This document shows, one piece after another, positions 7,778-14,816 of a stretch of 44,267 nucleotides of DNA. The translations under genes were made by a program, and so were the position numbers. Origin of the DNA: Elusimicrobiota bacterium (lineage in GTDB: Bacteria; CG03; SLGR01; JAGXOG01); contig JAQICQ010000027.1 in NCBI GenBank assembly GCA_027858455.1, positions 1-44,267 on the forward strand, read 5' to 3'. The notes below the pieces were generated by a model. It worked only from the letters and a program-made list of their open reading frames with translations, searched no databases and had not been told where the DNA came from. How positions within the stretch are numbered: the stretch's first letter is position 1; each line of letters opens with the position of its first letter.

Positions 7778-8281
7778 ATGACCGGTTTTATTGATAAAAA
7801 ATTTAAAAAGATGCCGGGAAGATATTTAGCTCAATGCTTACTTGTAGTAATTTTACTTATAGTAATACTTTCTTTTCTTGATGTAATAAATGAAACAGCA
7901 CTCATTGCTTCTCTCGGAGCGACGGCATTTACAATATTCAGTATGCCGAGTTCTTATATGTCCGCGCCACGCACAGTAATCGGGGGTTATGCGGTAGGTA
8001 TGCTTTCGGGGGTGATATTTTGGTATCTTTCCGGCCGGGAAATTATTTCAGTAACTCTGCCCGCGGATTATATACCGGCAGTATTTGCCGCAATTGCGGT
8101 AGGAGTATCGATTCTTGTCATGGTTGTGACAAATACAGAGCATGCGCCGGCCGCGGGAATTGCATTGGGACTGGTTTTAAATAGCTGGAACGGAGGAACT
8201 CTTCTTTTTACATTAGCGGCGGCTATAGTCATGTCTGTTACAAAAGAAGTCCTTTCGGATTATCTCGTTGATCTCTTATAA
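7778..8281 (+). CDS. HPP family membrane protein
   Basis: The 167-residue protein has four to five membrane helices. The family is recognised from ALIASLGATAFTIFSMPSS followed by APRTVIGGYAVG, and from the loop EHAPAAGIALGL, which corresponds to the HPP(A) motif that gave the family its name; here the first proline of the motif is replaced by alanine. HPP proteins are poorly characterised; one cyanobacterial/plant group transports nitrite in plastids. It starts 10 bp after the acid phosphatase. Confidence 0.85.
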   Translation: MTGFIDKKFKKMPGRYLAQCLLVVILLIVILSFLDVINETALIASLGATAFTIFSMPSSYMSAPRTVIGGYAVGMLSGVIFWYLSGREIISVTLPADYIPAVFAAIAVGVSILVMVVTNTEHAPAAGIALGLVLNSWNGGTLLFTLAAAIVMSVTKEVLSDYLVDLL

Positions 8282-8309
8282 TAGAAAAGCAGTTTTTTAT
8301 AGCAGATTT

Positions 8310-8393
8310 ATGTTCTTTATGATCAGTTCATTGTTTTTGACGGGATGCATGATGGGAACATATTCAAGATTAAGAAAAAGGAATTGTTGTTGA
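8310..8393 (+). CDS. Possible 27-residue mini-lipoprotein or lipoprotein remnant
   Basis: In the 130-bp gap before the nitroreductase, an ATG at 8310 (or 8319) opens a reading frame of 27 codons ending TGA at 8391-8393. It reads as a hydrophobic segment ending in a near-perfect lipobox, SLFLTGC, followed by only 14 residues ending in RKRNCC. No Shine-Dalgarno sequence is evident. It could be an entericidin-like tiny lipoprotein, the decayed start of a longer lipoprotein, or chance. Confidence 0.25.
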   Translation: MFFMISSLFLTGCMMGTYSRLRKRNCC

Positions 8394-8411
8394 GAAAGAA
8401 AAGGAAAAATT

Positions 8412-8933
8412 ATGAATGTAGAAAAAGCAATTAAGTTAAGGCAGAGTGTTAGAAAATATTCCGATAAAAAGATAGAAGAAGAGAAACTCATGAATGTTTT
8501 GGAAGCGGCGCGGCTTGCCCCGTCTGCTTCAAACAGGCAGGAATGGAGATTTGTCACGGTAAAAGAAGCTAAAATCCGCGAAGAGCTTTCTCGCGCGGCA
8601 AACCAGCAGATGGTAAAAGAAGCTCCGGTAGTTATTGTATGCTGCGCCGAAACTGACGGCCATCTTATGAGTTGCGGACAGAAATGTTATCCAATTGATG
8701 TTGCCATTGCAATTGACCACATGACTCTGCAGGCGGCAGAACTCGGACTGGGGACATGCTGGGTTGGCGCATTTAATGCCGACGAGGTTAAAAAAATTAT
8801 AGATATACCCGAAGATATAGAGGTTGTAGAGATGCTTGTTATAGGTTATCCGGAAGGCAAGTTTGAAATTGTTGATAAGCCGAGATTAAATATGAAAGAA
8901 ATTCGTCATAAAGAAAAATGGGGTAAACATTAA
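8412..8933 (+). CDS. Nitroreductase-family FMN-dependent oxidoreductase
   Basis: The 173-residue protein opens with AIKLRQSVRKYSDKKI, the FMN-binding Arg/Ser motif of the nitroreductase family, and has PSASNRQEWRF and the conserved LGTCWVGAF near the flavin. The family reduces nitro compounds, quinones or flavins with NAD(P)H, usually as homodimers. This short version resembles the anaerobe-type group without extra domains; the substrate cannot be told. It starts after a short AT-rich gap and is followed 13 bp later by ccdA. Confidence 0.92.
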   Translation: MNVEKAIKLRQSVRKYSDKKIEEEKLMNVLEAARLAPSASNRQEWRFVTVKEAKIREELSRAANQQMVKEAPVVIVCCAETDGHLMSCGQKCYPIDVAIAIDHMTLQAAELGLGTCWVGAFNADEVKKIIDIPEDIEVVEMLVIGYPEGKFEIVDKPRLNMKEIRHKEKWGKH

Positions 8934-8946
8934 TAATAGTTAAAAT

Positions 8947-9621
8947 ATGGATGTGTCCTCTTTTATAGGTTATATACCCGCAGTCTATGCCGCAGGAGTA
9001 GTTACTAGTTTTACTCCGTGTGTATATCCGCTTATACCTGTGGTGGCAGGGGCAATTGGCGGAGCAACTGACAACAGATTAAAAGGGTTTTTGTTTTCTC
9101 TTGTATATGTTTCGGGTATGTCTGTTACATATGCAGTGCTTGGATTAACAGCGTCGCTTGCCGGGAAAATGTTTGGATTTACTTCTCAAAGTCCGTGGAT
9201 AAATATTTTAGTGGCGGCAATGCTAATACTCTTTGGATTGGCAATGCTTGATATAATTAAGCTGCCTCTTATAGGATTAAAAGAGTCCGGGGGAACTAAA
9301 TATTCAGGGACATGGATGGGTATACTTTTGTTGGGGATAGTATCGGGTCTTGTAGCAGCGCCGTGTGCAACTCCGGTGCTGGGAAGTATTCTCACTCTTG
9401 TAGCTGTTAATGTCAAAAATATGATCTCAGGGGCAATTCTTCTGTTTATCTATGGCTTTGGTTTAGGTACATTGCTCATATTTGTAGGTACTTTTTCCGG
9501 ATTGGCGTCTAATCTGCCAAAAAGCGGTCGATGGATGGATATTTTAAAAAAGATATTTGGTATAATGATTATTCTTGCCGGCCTGTATTTTCTTTTGTTC
9601 AAGGGCTTTCATCTGTTTTAA
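8947..9621 (+). CDS. ccdA: CcdA/DsbD-type thiol-disulfide transmembrane protein
   Basis: The 224-residue protein has six predicted membrane helices. The two electron-carrying cysteines are in SFTPCVYPLIP (C25) and AAPCATPVLG (C140), the paired motifs of the CcdA/DsbD transmembrane domain. It carries reducing power from cytoplasmic thioredoxin across the membrane to external partners such as cytochrome c or thiol oxidoreductases. No cytochrome c genes are near, so the downstream partner is unknown; thioredoxin is encoded about 2.4 kb upstream. The gene ends immediately before the hairpin repeat region; the first hairpin there could stop its transcript. Confidence 0.92.
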   Translation: MDVSSFIGYIPAVYAAGVVTSFTPCVYPLIPVVAGAIGGATDNRLKGFLFSLVYVSGMSVTYAVLGLTASLAGKMFGFTSQSPWINILVAAMLILFGLAMLDIIKLPLIGLKESGGTKYSGTWMGILLLGIVSGLVAAPCATPVLGSILTLVAVNVKNMISGAILLFIYGFGLGTLLIFVGTFSGLASNLPKSGRWMDILKKIFGIMIILAGLYFLLFKGFHLF

Positions 9622-9729
9622 TACTATAGAAATTTCCTTTTCCTATAGTATTGATTAGGGATAAAGCGAGTGTGCTTAGCCTGAGAAACAACCATTTAGG
9701 TTGTTTCTGGAACGAGTGTGCTCGAGCTG

Positions 9730-9755
9730 AAAAACGACACATTGGTGTCCTTTTT
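9730..9755. repeat. A-tract/stem/T-tract hairpin, occurrence 1
   Basis: The sequence AAAAACGACAC, loop ATTG, GTGTCCTTTTT forms a stem with one C/C mismatch, flanked by A and T tracts, and runs on to seven T residues before a GGGCGCCC palindrome (9758-9765). It looks like a bidirectional intrinsic terminator. The same 26 bases recur exactly at 9982-10007, also preceded by a GCTG and followed within a few bases by GGGCGCC. Confidence 0.8.
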
Positions 9756-9812
9756 TTGGGCGCCCTCACACGAGCGGCTTCGCAAGGGAAAGAATCTGCT
9801 TTCCCTTATGGG

Positions 9813-9863
9813 GATGAAGGAACGAACGCATGCGTAAGCATGAAGCAGAGAGTAACTGAATGA
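9813..9863 (+). repeat. Sub-module GATGARGGARCGAACGC-hairpin-AGAGAGYRACYGAATRA, occurrence 1
   Basis: A roughly 50-bp module with conserved flanks and a small central hairpin. Here the stem is CATGC/GCATG with a GTAA loop (9829-9842). The second occurrence at 9911-9960 has the same flanks but a different stem and loop. It lies inside insertion 2 of the long repeat copy. Confidence 0.75.
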
Positions 9864-9910
9864 GATACAGTGGAAAAAATACCTAAATGGTATTTTTGTA
9901 ACGCCAGAGG

Positions 9911-9960
9911 GATGAGGGAGCGAACGCTGCTAAATGCAGGAGGAGAGAGCGACCGAATAA
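9911..9960 (+). repeat. Sub-module GATGARGGARCGAACGC-hairpin-AGAGAGYRACYGAATRA, occurrence 2
   Basis: The second occurrence of the sub-module. The central hairpin is CTGC/GCAG with a TAAAT loop (about 9927-9938). The flanks agree with occurrence 1 at most positions while the stem arms differ and still pair, as expected for selection on structure or for a recombined hairpin. It lies in insertion 3 of the long repeat copy. Confidence 0.75.
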
Positions 9961-9981
9961 AAAGAGTTCTTGCTCAGGCTG

Positions 9982-10007
9982 AAAAACGACACATTGGTGT
10001 CCTTTTT
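9982..10007. repeat. A-tract/stem/T-tract hairpin, occurrence 2
   Basis: An exact repeat of the 26-base hairpin at 9730-9755, here followed by CCGGGCGCC. Both occurrences sit within insertions that are missing from the short repeat copy, so they belong to a separable module. Confidence 0.8.
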
Positions 10008-10088
10008 CCGGGCGCCTTCGCACCCTATGGAAGTTACGCATGCTTTAGTATGCGCTAACTTAATTTTGGGATTGGAAAAGACCTGCAG

Positions 10089-10117
10089 TTGAAAACGGAC
10101 AGTTAATTTATTATAAA
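10089..10117 (+). promoter_or_regulatory. Probable sigma70-type promoter for tRNA-CAU
   Basis: TTGAAA at 10089-10094 and TATAAA at 10112-10117 are separated by exactly 17 bases. The predicted start near 10124 lies about 11 bases before the mature tRNA 5' end at 10135. The promoter falls between the long hairpin repeat copy and the tRNA, outside the repeat. Confidence 0.7.
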
Positions 10118-10134
10118 CTATGAAAGAGTTTAGT

Positions 10135-10211
10135 GGCGGAGTAGCTCAGGTGGTTAGAGCAGCGGAATCATAATCCGCGTGTCGGGGGTTCGAGTCCCTC
10201 CTCCGCTACCA
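10135..10211 (+). tRNA. tRNA with anticodon CAU (elongator Met favoured; Ile2 possible)
   Basis: A full cloverleaf of 77 bases with encoded CCA. The acceptor stem GGCGGAG pairs with CTCCGCT (a G-U at the first pair), the D arm is GCTC/GAGC, the anticodon stem GCGGA/TCCGC encloses the loop ATCATAA, and the T arm holds TTCGAGT. The anticodon CAT means either elongator methionine or, after lysidine modification of C34, isoleucine (AUA). The acceptor pattern with a 3' GCTACCA end looks like elongator Met to me. The gene for the lysidine enzyme TilS begins about 700 bp downstream, so Ile2 should not be dismissed. Confidence 0.93.
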
Positions 10212-10244
10212 TTAAGATTATTTTATTGATGCAGTAATTATTTA

Positions 10245-10415
10245 AATACTATAGGAGTTTCCTTTTCCTATAGTATTGATTAGGGATAATAAGGGAAAGA
10301 ATCTGCTTTCCCTTATGGGTGACAGTGGAAAAAATACCTAAATGGTATTTTTGTAACGCCAAAGGGGCATTAGCCCCTATGGAAGTTACGCATGCTTTAG
10401 CATGCGCTAACTTAA
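10245..10415 (+). repeat. Modular hairpin repeat, short copy (downstream of tRNA-CAU)
   Basis: A 171-bp direct copy of the repeat at 9620-10063, carrying only the four shared blocks: 10245-10289, 10291-10319, 10322-10361 and 10375-10415. In place of insertion 3 it has its own small hairpin, AGGGGC/GCCCCT with an ATTA loop (10363-10378). Stems here are cleaner than in the long copy: the first is a 12-bp perfect stem, and the last has CGCATGC/GCATGCG where the long copy has a G-U pair. It ends 9 bp before the lipoprotein gene. Confidence 0.9.
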
Positions 10416-10424
10416 AGAGAACAA

Positions 10425-10901
10425 ATGCGAAATTTTAAATTATTAATAGTGGTTTTGATTTTGTCAGCTATATCTTATGGCTGCAAGCAGGCGGGTCTTT
10501 CAGATTACAGTACGCCCGAAGGGACTTATAAGACTTATCTTAAACAGGCAAAGACTTTGAGAGTAGTTGCCGACCACCGCTATTACCGCCGGGCGATAAG
10601 ATGTTTTACAGAAGAAAACCGTGACTGGTTTGAAGAAAAATATGATTCTATTTCATGTGACAAAGAGCCCGGTGTCTATGGCAATCTTTACAGGACAAAA
10701 AAGTATGCTTATGTCTTCGGCCGTTCGGTTGTTCCCGCCGGCCCTTCGCCTGAGAACGAAGAATACTCCGTTAATCGTATTTCTGACGATTCTGCGGCCA
10801 TTACGATTTCCGGATATGAAAATGACGTTAATTTTGTAAAAGTTGGAGGTTCTTGGAAAATAACAGATTTGTTCGGAGTTAAAAAATCTTTAAAAGATTA
10901 A
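10425..10901 (+). CDS. Hypothetical lipoprotein, NTF2-like/DUF4878-type layout
   Basis: The 158-residue protein has an N-terminal signal segment ending in a lipobox-like ISYGC (C20). The remainder reads like a small alpha+beta domain: an opening STPEGTYKTYLKQAK helix, a middle segment with paired aromatic and basic residues, and an end with AAITISGYEN...VKVGGSWKITD. The 'TPEGTYxxYxxA...W(K)I' pattern is typical of NTF2-like secreted domains (DUF4878 and relatives), whose function is usually unknown. It begins just after the short hairpin repeat and lies 27 bp before tilS, so its leader may contain repeat-derived structure. Confidence 0.7.
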   Translation: MRNFKLLIVVLILSAISYGCKQAGLSDYSTPEGTYKTYLKQAKTLRVVADHRYYRRAIRCFTEENRDWFEEKYDSISCDKEPGVYGNLYRTKKYAYVFGRSVVPAGPSPENEEYSVNRISDDSAAITISGYENDVNFVKVGGSWKITDLFGVKKSLKD

Positions 10902-10928
10902 AAGCATCAGTATTATGCTTGTTTTCTC

Positions 10929-12293
10929 ATGAATAGAGCGGTTCAAAAAGTCCTGCACTCCGCCGATTTTAACAGCCCACTCGTATTAGCGGTATCCGGC
11001 GGTAAAGACTCTGTTTCCATGCTTGACATGGTTATGAAATTTGCAAAAAAGTTCAAATTCCCTCCGGAAATAGTACATTTCAATCATGGTTTAAGAGAGG
11101 AAAGCAAAGAAGAAGAAGGGTTTATCAGGTCTCTTGGCGATAATTATAAAATTAAAGTTAAAATATTTAAATTAAATACTCTTGAATTTAAAAACCAAAA
11201 TAAACTTTCAACCGAAGAGGCCGCGCGTCAACTCAGGTATCAGATGTTGGCGAACTATACCGCCGGTAAAGATAATCCAGGGTATATATATACCGGACAT
11301 AACGCGGGGGATCAGGCAGAAACCCTGCTTTTTAGAGTTATTACCGGCACCGGCAGAACCGGTTTGACGGGGATAAGGGACAGCCTGACTCTTGATTCCG
11401 GATGGAAAGTTAAAAGGCCGTTGCTGGATATTACACCAGAAGAAATCAGCGACTATGCCGAATCCAATAACCTTAAATATGTTATTGATAAAAGTAACTT
11501 TGATGAATCAATTCCCAGGAATTATATAAGAAAAAGAATAGTGCCTCTCTTAAAAAACTTAAATCCGGCTGCGGAGAAGAATATTAAAAAACTTACAGAC
11601 ATATTGAAGTCAGAGGAAGATTTTTTAAGTGCAGAGTTCAAAAATAAATTCAAAGAGGCTAAAATAAGACGGGAAGGCGATAAAACATACATTGAATTAA
11701 ATTCCATTATTAGTTATAATAAGTGGATACAAAGAAGATTGATACGTAAAGTGTCTCCGGTAGTTCTTGATTATGACCGTATAAATTCCATTGAAAAGTT
11801 AATAACCAAAGGGGGAGCTTCCCGGTATATTGATATAGGAGAAGGATGGAAAGCCCGGAAGGTTTACGGCCGGCTTGTTTTTGAAAAAAGTCTGCCTGAA
11901 TTTAAGGATTTTTTTTACAAGCTGAAGCCGGGGAAGAAATTAGATATCAGTCCCGCCGGAATAATTTTAAAAGCTCTTGAAACAAGCCCCGAAAATATTG
12001 ATTATACCGAGGAGAATACAGAATATTTTGATATGGGTCGGATAGATCCGGATAATATATGGGTCAGGTCCCGAAAAGACGGAGACAGAATGAGCCTGTT
12101 CGGGATGAAGGGCACAAAAAAAATAAAGGACATCTGTATTGATTTAAAACTTAATTTAGAAGAGAGAAATGATCTCTTAATAATAGGATCGGAAAATAAA
12201 ATAATGTGGGCCGCGCCCTGCAGGCGTTCGGCAACGGCCCCTGTAGCTAAAAATACCGGGAGGATACTTAAAATAGTTTATGAAAGAGGATAA
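10929..12293 (+). CDS. tilS: tRNA(Ile)-lysidine synthase
   Basis: The 454-residue protein has the N-type ATP pyrophosphatase motif SGGKDS at residues 23-28, followed by EIVHFNHGLREES and GHNAGDQAETLLFR, the core TilS signatures. The linker and C-terminal domains are present (RKDGDRMSLFGMKGTKKIKDI, then a final MWAAPCRRS segment). It ligates lysine to C34 of tRNA-Ile with anticodon CAU, so that AUA codons are read as isoleucine. Length is normal. Its end overlaps hpt by 14 bp, the classic tilS-hpt-ftsH arrangement. A tRNA with anticodon CAU lies upstream. Confidence 0.97.
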   Translation: MNRAVQKVLHSADFNSPLVLAVSGGKDSVSMLDMVMKFAKKFKFPPEIVHFNHGLREESKEEEGFIRSLGDNYKIKVKIFKLNTLEFKNQNKLSTEEAARQLRYQMLANYTAGKDNPGYIYTGHNAGDQAETLLFRVITGTGRTGLTGIRDSLTLDSGWKVKRPLLDITPEEISDYAESNNLKYVIDKSNFDESIPRNYIRKRIVPLLKNLNPAAEKNIKKLTDILKSEEDFLSAEFKNKFKEAKIRREGDKTYIELNSIISYNKWIQRRLIRKVSPVVLDYDRINSIEKLITKGGASRYIDIGEGWKARKVYGRLVFEKSLPEFKDFFYKLKPGKKLDISPAGIILKALETSPENIDYTEENTEYFDMGRIDPDNIWVRSRKDGDRMSLFGMKGTKKIKDICIDLKLNLEERNDLLIIGSENKIMWAAPCRRSATAPVAKNTGRILKIVYERG

Positions 12294-12843
12294 TATAAGA
12301 AATGATATAAGTGAGAAGCTGATTACCAGGGAAGAGTTAAATTCTAAAGTTAAAGAACTTGCCGCCCGGATTAATAATGATTATAAAGGTAAAAAACCCG
12401 TAATGGTGTCAATTCTTAAAGGCAGTATAGTTTTTCTGTCCGAGCTTATGAAGCATATAACCATAGAGAGTTCTATAGATTTTATTGCGGTTTCTTCTTA
12501 TCAGGGGGGCACTCAGTCTACTGGTATAGTTAAAATGATAATGGATTTAAGGGAGAGCATTGAAGGAAGGAATGTCCTGCTGGTTGAGGATATAGTTGAT
12601 ACTGGGCTGACCGTAGCTTACTTAAGGGATAATCTTAAAACTCGGCGGCCCGCAAGCTTAAAGCTTTGTACGCTTTTAAATAAACCGGCTAATATGGAAA
12701 TAGATATAAAAATGGATTATTTAGGGTTCAAAATTCCGGATAAATTTGTTGTGGGTTACGGACTTGATTATCAGGAAAAGTACAGGAATTTACCTTTTAT
12801 AGGAACTTTGAAGCCGGAAATATACAGGAAAAAAATTAAATGA
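12280..12843 (+). CDS. hpt: Hypoxanthine(-guanine) phosphoribosyltransferase
   Basis: The 187-residue protein carries the PRPP-binding loop VLLVEDIVDTGLT, the KGSIVFLSELM segment and the FVVGYGLDYQEKYRNLPFIG end used to recognise purine base, all in family order. It salvages hypoxanthine and guanine with PRPP; prs, which makes PRPP, is at 29475. Sandwiched between tilS and ftsH with overlaps on both sides (14 and 4 bp), it is translationally coupled. Confidence 0.96.
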   Translation: MKEDNIRNDISEKLITREELNSKVKELAARINNDYKGKKPVMVSILKGSIVFLSELMKHITIESSIDFIAVSSYQGGTQSTGIVKMIMDLRESIEGRNVLLVEDIVDTGLTVAYLRDNLKTRRPASLKLCTLLNKPANMEIDIKMDYLGFKIPDKFVVGYGLDYQEKYRNLPFIGTLKPEIYRKKIK

Positions 12844-14816
12844 CAAAGCCGAAGAACAATAATAAAAACAAAATTTTTAAAAGTTTATCTTTTTGGGTAT
12901 TTATATTTATTGGAGCCATACTCATATCTAATTATGTAAGCAACAGGGAAAAACCTAAGGAAATCACATACAGTGATTTTCGGATTAAACTTCAATCCGG
13001 AAGGGTTAGAAAAGCTAAAGTGGGCAATGAAAAAATATCCGGAACTTATACCGACGCAGCCGGCAATGCGGTTGAGTTTGAAACAATTACGGTCACGGAT
13101 CCGGATCTTGTAAAAGAGTTACAGGAATCCGGCGTAGTTTACGAAGGAGAAATTTCAGAGGGTTGGTTAAAGATGCTGATATTTAACTTCGGCCCGATAC
13201 TACTTTTTATCGTAATATGGTTTGTCATAATAAACCAGATGCGTTCCGGGGGTAAAAGCGCAATGAAATTCGGCAAGTCAAAGGCGAAACTTAACATAAA
13301 GTCAAAAGATAAGAAAGACATCACATTTAATGATGTTGCAGGGGTAGAGGAATCCAAGGAAGAACTTGAGGAAATTATAGAATTCTTAAGAAATCCAAAG
13401 AAATTTACCAAGCTCGGTGCCGAAATCCCTAAAGGTGTGCTTTTATACGGTGCGCCCGGTACTGGAAAGACACTTCTTGCAAAAGCCGTTGCCGGCGAAG
13501 CCGATGTGCCGTTTTTTTCTACTTCGGGCAGTGAGTTTGTGCAAATGTTTGTCGGGGTGGGAGCTTCAAGAATAAGAGACCTTTTTGACAAGGGAAGGAA
13601 AAACGCGCCGTGTCTTTTGTTTATTGACGAGTTGGATGCGGTAGGCCAAAAAAGGTTTTCCGGTGTGGGAGGTGGGAATGACGAGCGTGAGCAGACATTA
13701 AATCAGATGTTAACTGAACTTGACGGATTTGACGCTCGGGAAGGAGTTATCCTTATAGGGGCTACAAATAGACCGGATGTGCTTGATAAAGCGCTTCTGA
13801 GAAAAGGCAGATTTGACCGGTTGATATCGGTACTCAATCCGGATGTCGGGGAGAGAGAAGAGATACTTAAACTTCACGGCAAAAAGGTTAAACTTTCCGA
13901 TGAGATTGATTTTGAACTGATTGCCCGCCGGACTCCGGGATTTGTGGGCAGCGACCTTGCCAATATAGTTAACGAGGGTGCTCTCTTGGCCGCCCGTGAA
14001 GGCAAGAAAAAAGTAAATATGCATCACATTGAAGAGGCTGTAGACAGAGTTATCGCCGGACCGGAAAAGAAAAGCAGGGTTATCTCCGATGAAGAGAAGA
14101 AAAAAATTGCCTACCATGAATCCGGACATACCCTGGTCGCATTAAATTTAAAGTATGCTGACCCTGTGCATAAAGTTTCTATATTATCTCGCGGACCTGC
14201 TCTTGGATATACGCTCCAACTGCCTCTGGAAGACCGGTATCTTACTTCCGAAGAAGAAATTCTTGATAAACTCAGTGTATTATTAGCCGGACGGGCAGCC
14301 GAAGAGCTTATATTTAATTCTAAAACTACCGGAGCTCAAAACGATCTCAGAAAATCCACTGAAATGGCCTATAAGCTTGTCACTGAATTCGGTATGAGCG
14401 CTGAACTCGGCCCTCTTGCTTTCCAAAGGGACAGGGAAAATATGTTTTTAGGCAAAGACCTTTCTCAGGGGAGAGAATATTCAGAAAAAACAGCTCAGCT
14501 TATTGATGAAGGGGTATTAAAAATAATTAAAAAAGCTCATAAAAAAGCCAGGGACGTACTTGAAAAAAACAGAGATGTGCTTATAAAACTTGCCGAGGAG
14601 CTGATAGTTAAAGAGATTATAGAGTCCGACGAAATTAAAAAAATTGTAGGTATAGATTATAAGACCCATAAGACGAAAAAAACCTTAAAATCCAAAGAGG
14701 GCAAAAAGAAAAAAGAGAACAAAGAAGATAAAGAAGCAAAAAAGAACAGAGAAACAAAAAAAATGGCGGAAAAAAAGAAAAAAGATGAAGAAAAACCAGA
14801 TAAAAAAAGCAGTTAA
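12840..14816 (+). CDS. ftsH: ATP-dependent membrane zinc metalloprotease FtsH
   Basis: The 658-residue protein has two membrane helices (about 13-33 and 108-129) around a periplasmic FtsH_ext domain, an AAA+ module with Walker A GAPGTGKT beginning at G204 and LFIDELDAVG Walker B, the second region of homology with NRPDVLDKALLRKGRFDR, and the protease zinc site HESGH (H426, E427, H430). It degrades misfolded and regulatory membrane proteins. The last 55 residues or so form an extreme Lys/Glu-rich tail, and the folE start codon lies inside that tail's coding sequence (32-bp overlap). The ATGA overlap with hpt is 4 bp. Confidence 0.98.
   Translation: MTKPKNNNKNKIFKSLSFWVFIFIGAILISNYVSNREKPKEITYSDFRIKLQSGRVRKAKVGNEKISGTYTDAAGNAVEFETITVTDPDLVKELQESGVVYEGEISEGWLKMLIFNFGPILLFIVIWFVIINQMRSGGKSAMKFGKSKAKLNIKSKDKKDITFNDVAGVEESKEELEEIIEFLRNPKKFTKLGAEIPKGVLLYGAPGTGKTLLAKAVAGEADVPFFSTSGSEFVQMFVGVGASRIRDLFDKGRKNAPCLLFIDELDAVGQKRFSGVGGGNDEREQTLNQMLTELDGFDAREGVILIGATNRPDVLDKALLRKGRFDRLISVLNPDVGEREEILKLHGKKVKLSDEIDFELIARRTPGFVGSDLANIVNEGALLAAREGKKKVNMHHIEEAVDRVIAGPEKKSRVISDEEKKKIAYHESGHTLVALNLKYADPVHKVSILSRGPALGYTLQLPLEDRYLTSEEEILDKLSVLLAGRAAEELIFNSKTTGAQNDLRKSTEMAYKLVTEFGMSAELGPLAFQRDRENMFLGKDLSQGREYSEKTAQLIDEGVLKIIKKAHKKARDVLEKNRDVLIKLAEELIVKEIIESDEIKKIVGIDYKTHKTKKTLKSKEGKKKKENKEDKEAKKNRETKKMAEKKKKDEEKPDKKSS

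Larger units (their letters stand above)
9620..10063 (+). repeat. Modular hairpin repeat, long copy (upstream of tRNA-CAU)
   Basis: This 444-bp non-coding stretch is built almost entirely of short stem-loops. Four blocks are shared in order with the second copy at 10245-10415: 9620-9664 (43 of 45 identical), 9784-9812 (29/29), 9867-9906 (40/40) and 10023-10063 (40/41). Perfect stems include 9620-9629/9643-9652, 9784-9792/9799-9807 and 9875-9883/9889-9897. The last block forms an interrupted stem at 10031-10043/10048-10061. Three insertions (9665-9783, 9813-9866, 9907-10022) are absent from the other copy and contain further hairpins, such as 9684-9693/9699-9708 with a 5-nt loop. The two open frames here have no family resemblance and follow the repeat structure. 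Confidence 0.9.

Noticed and set aside
9651..10058. Two open frames of 70 and 62 codons between ccdA and the tRNA
   Set aside because: They run through the hairpin repeat modules, have no ribosome binding site, show no family resemblance, and the repeated module is read in shifting frames.
10031..10061. Integron attC-like site (GTTAC...GCTAAC ends on a hairpin)
   Set aside because: The arms do not fit the R-box consensus, no integrase or cassette array is present, and the hairpin is one of several in a modular repeat.
9620..10415. CRISPR array
   Set aside because: Repeats are not evenly spaced, spacers are not of uniform length, and no cas genes are present.
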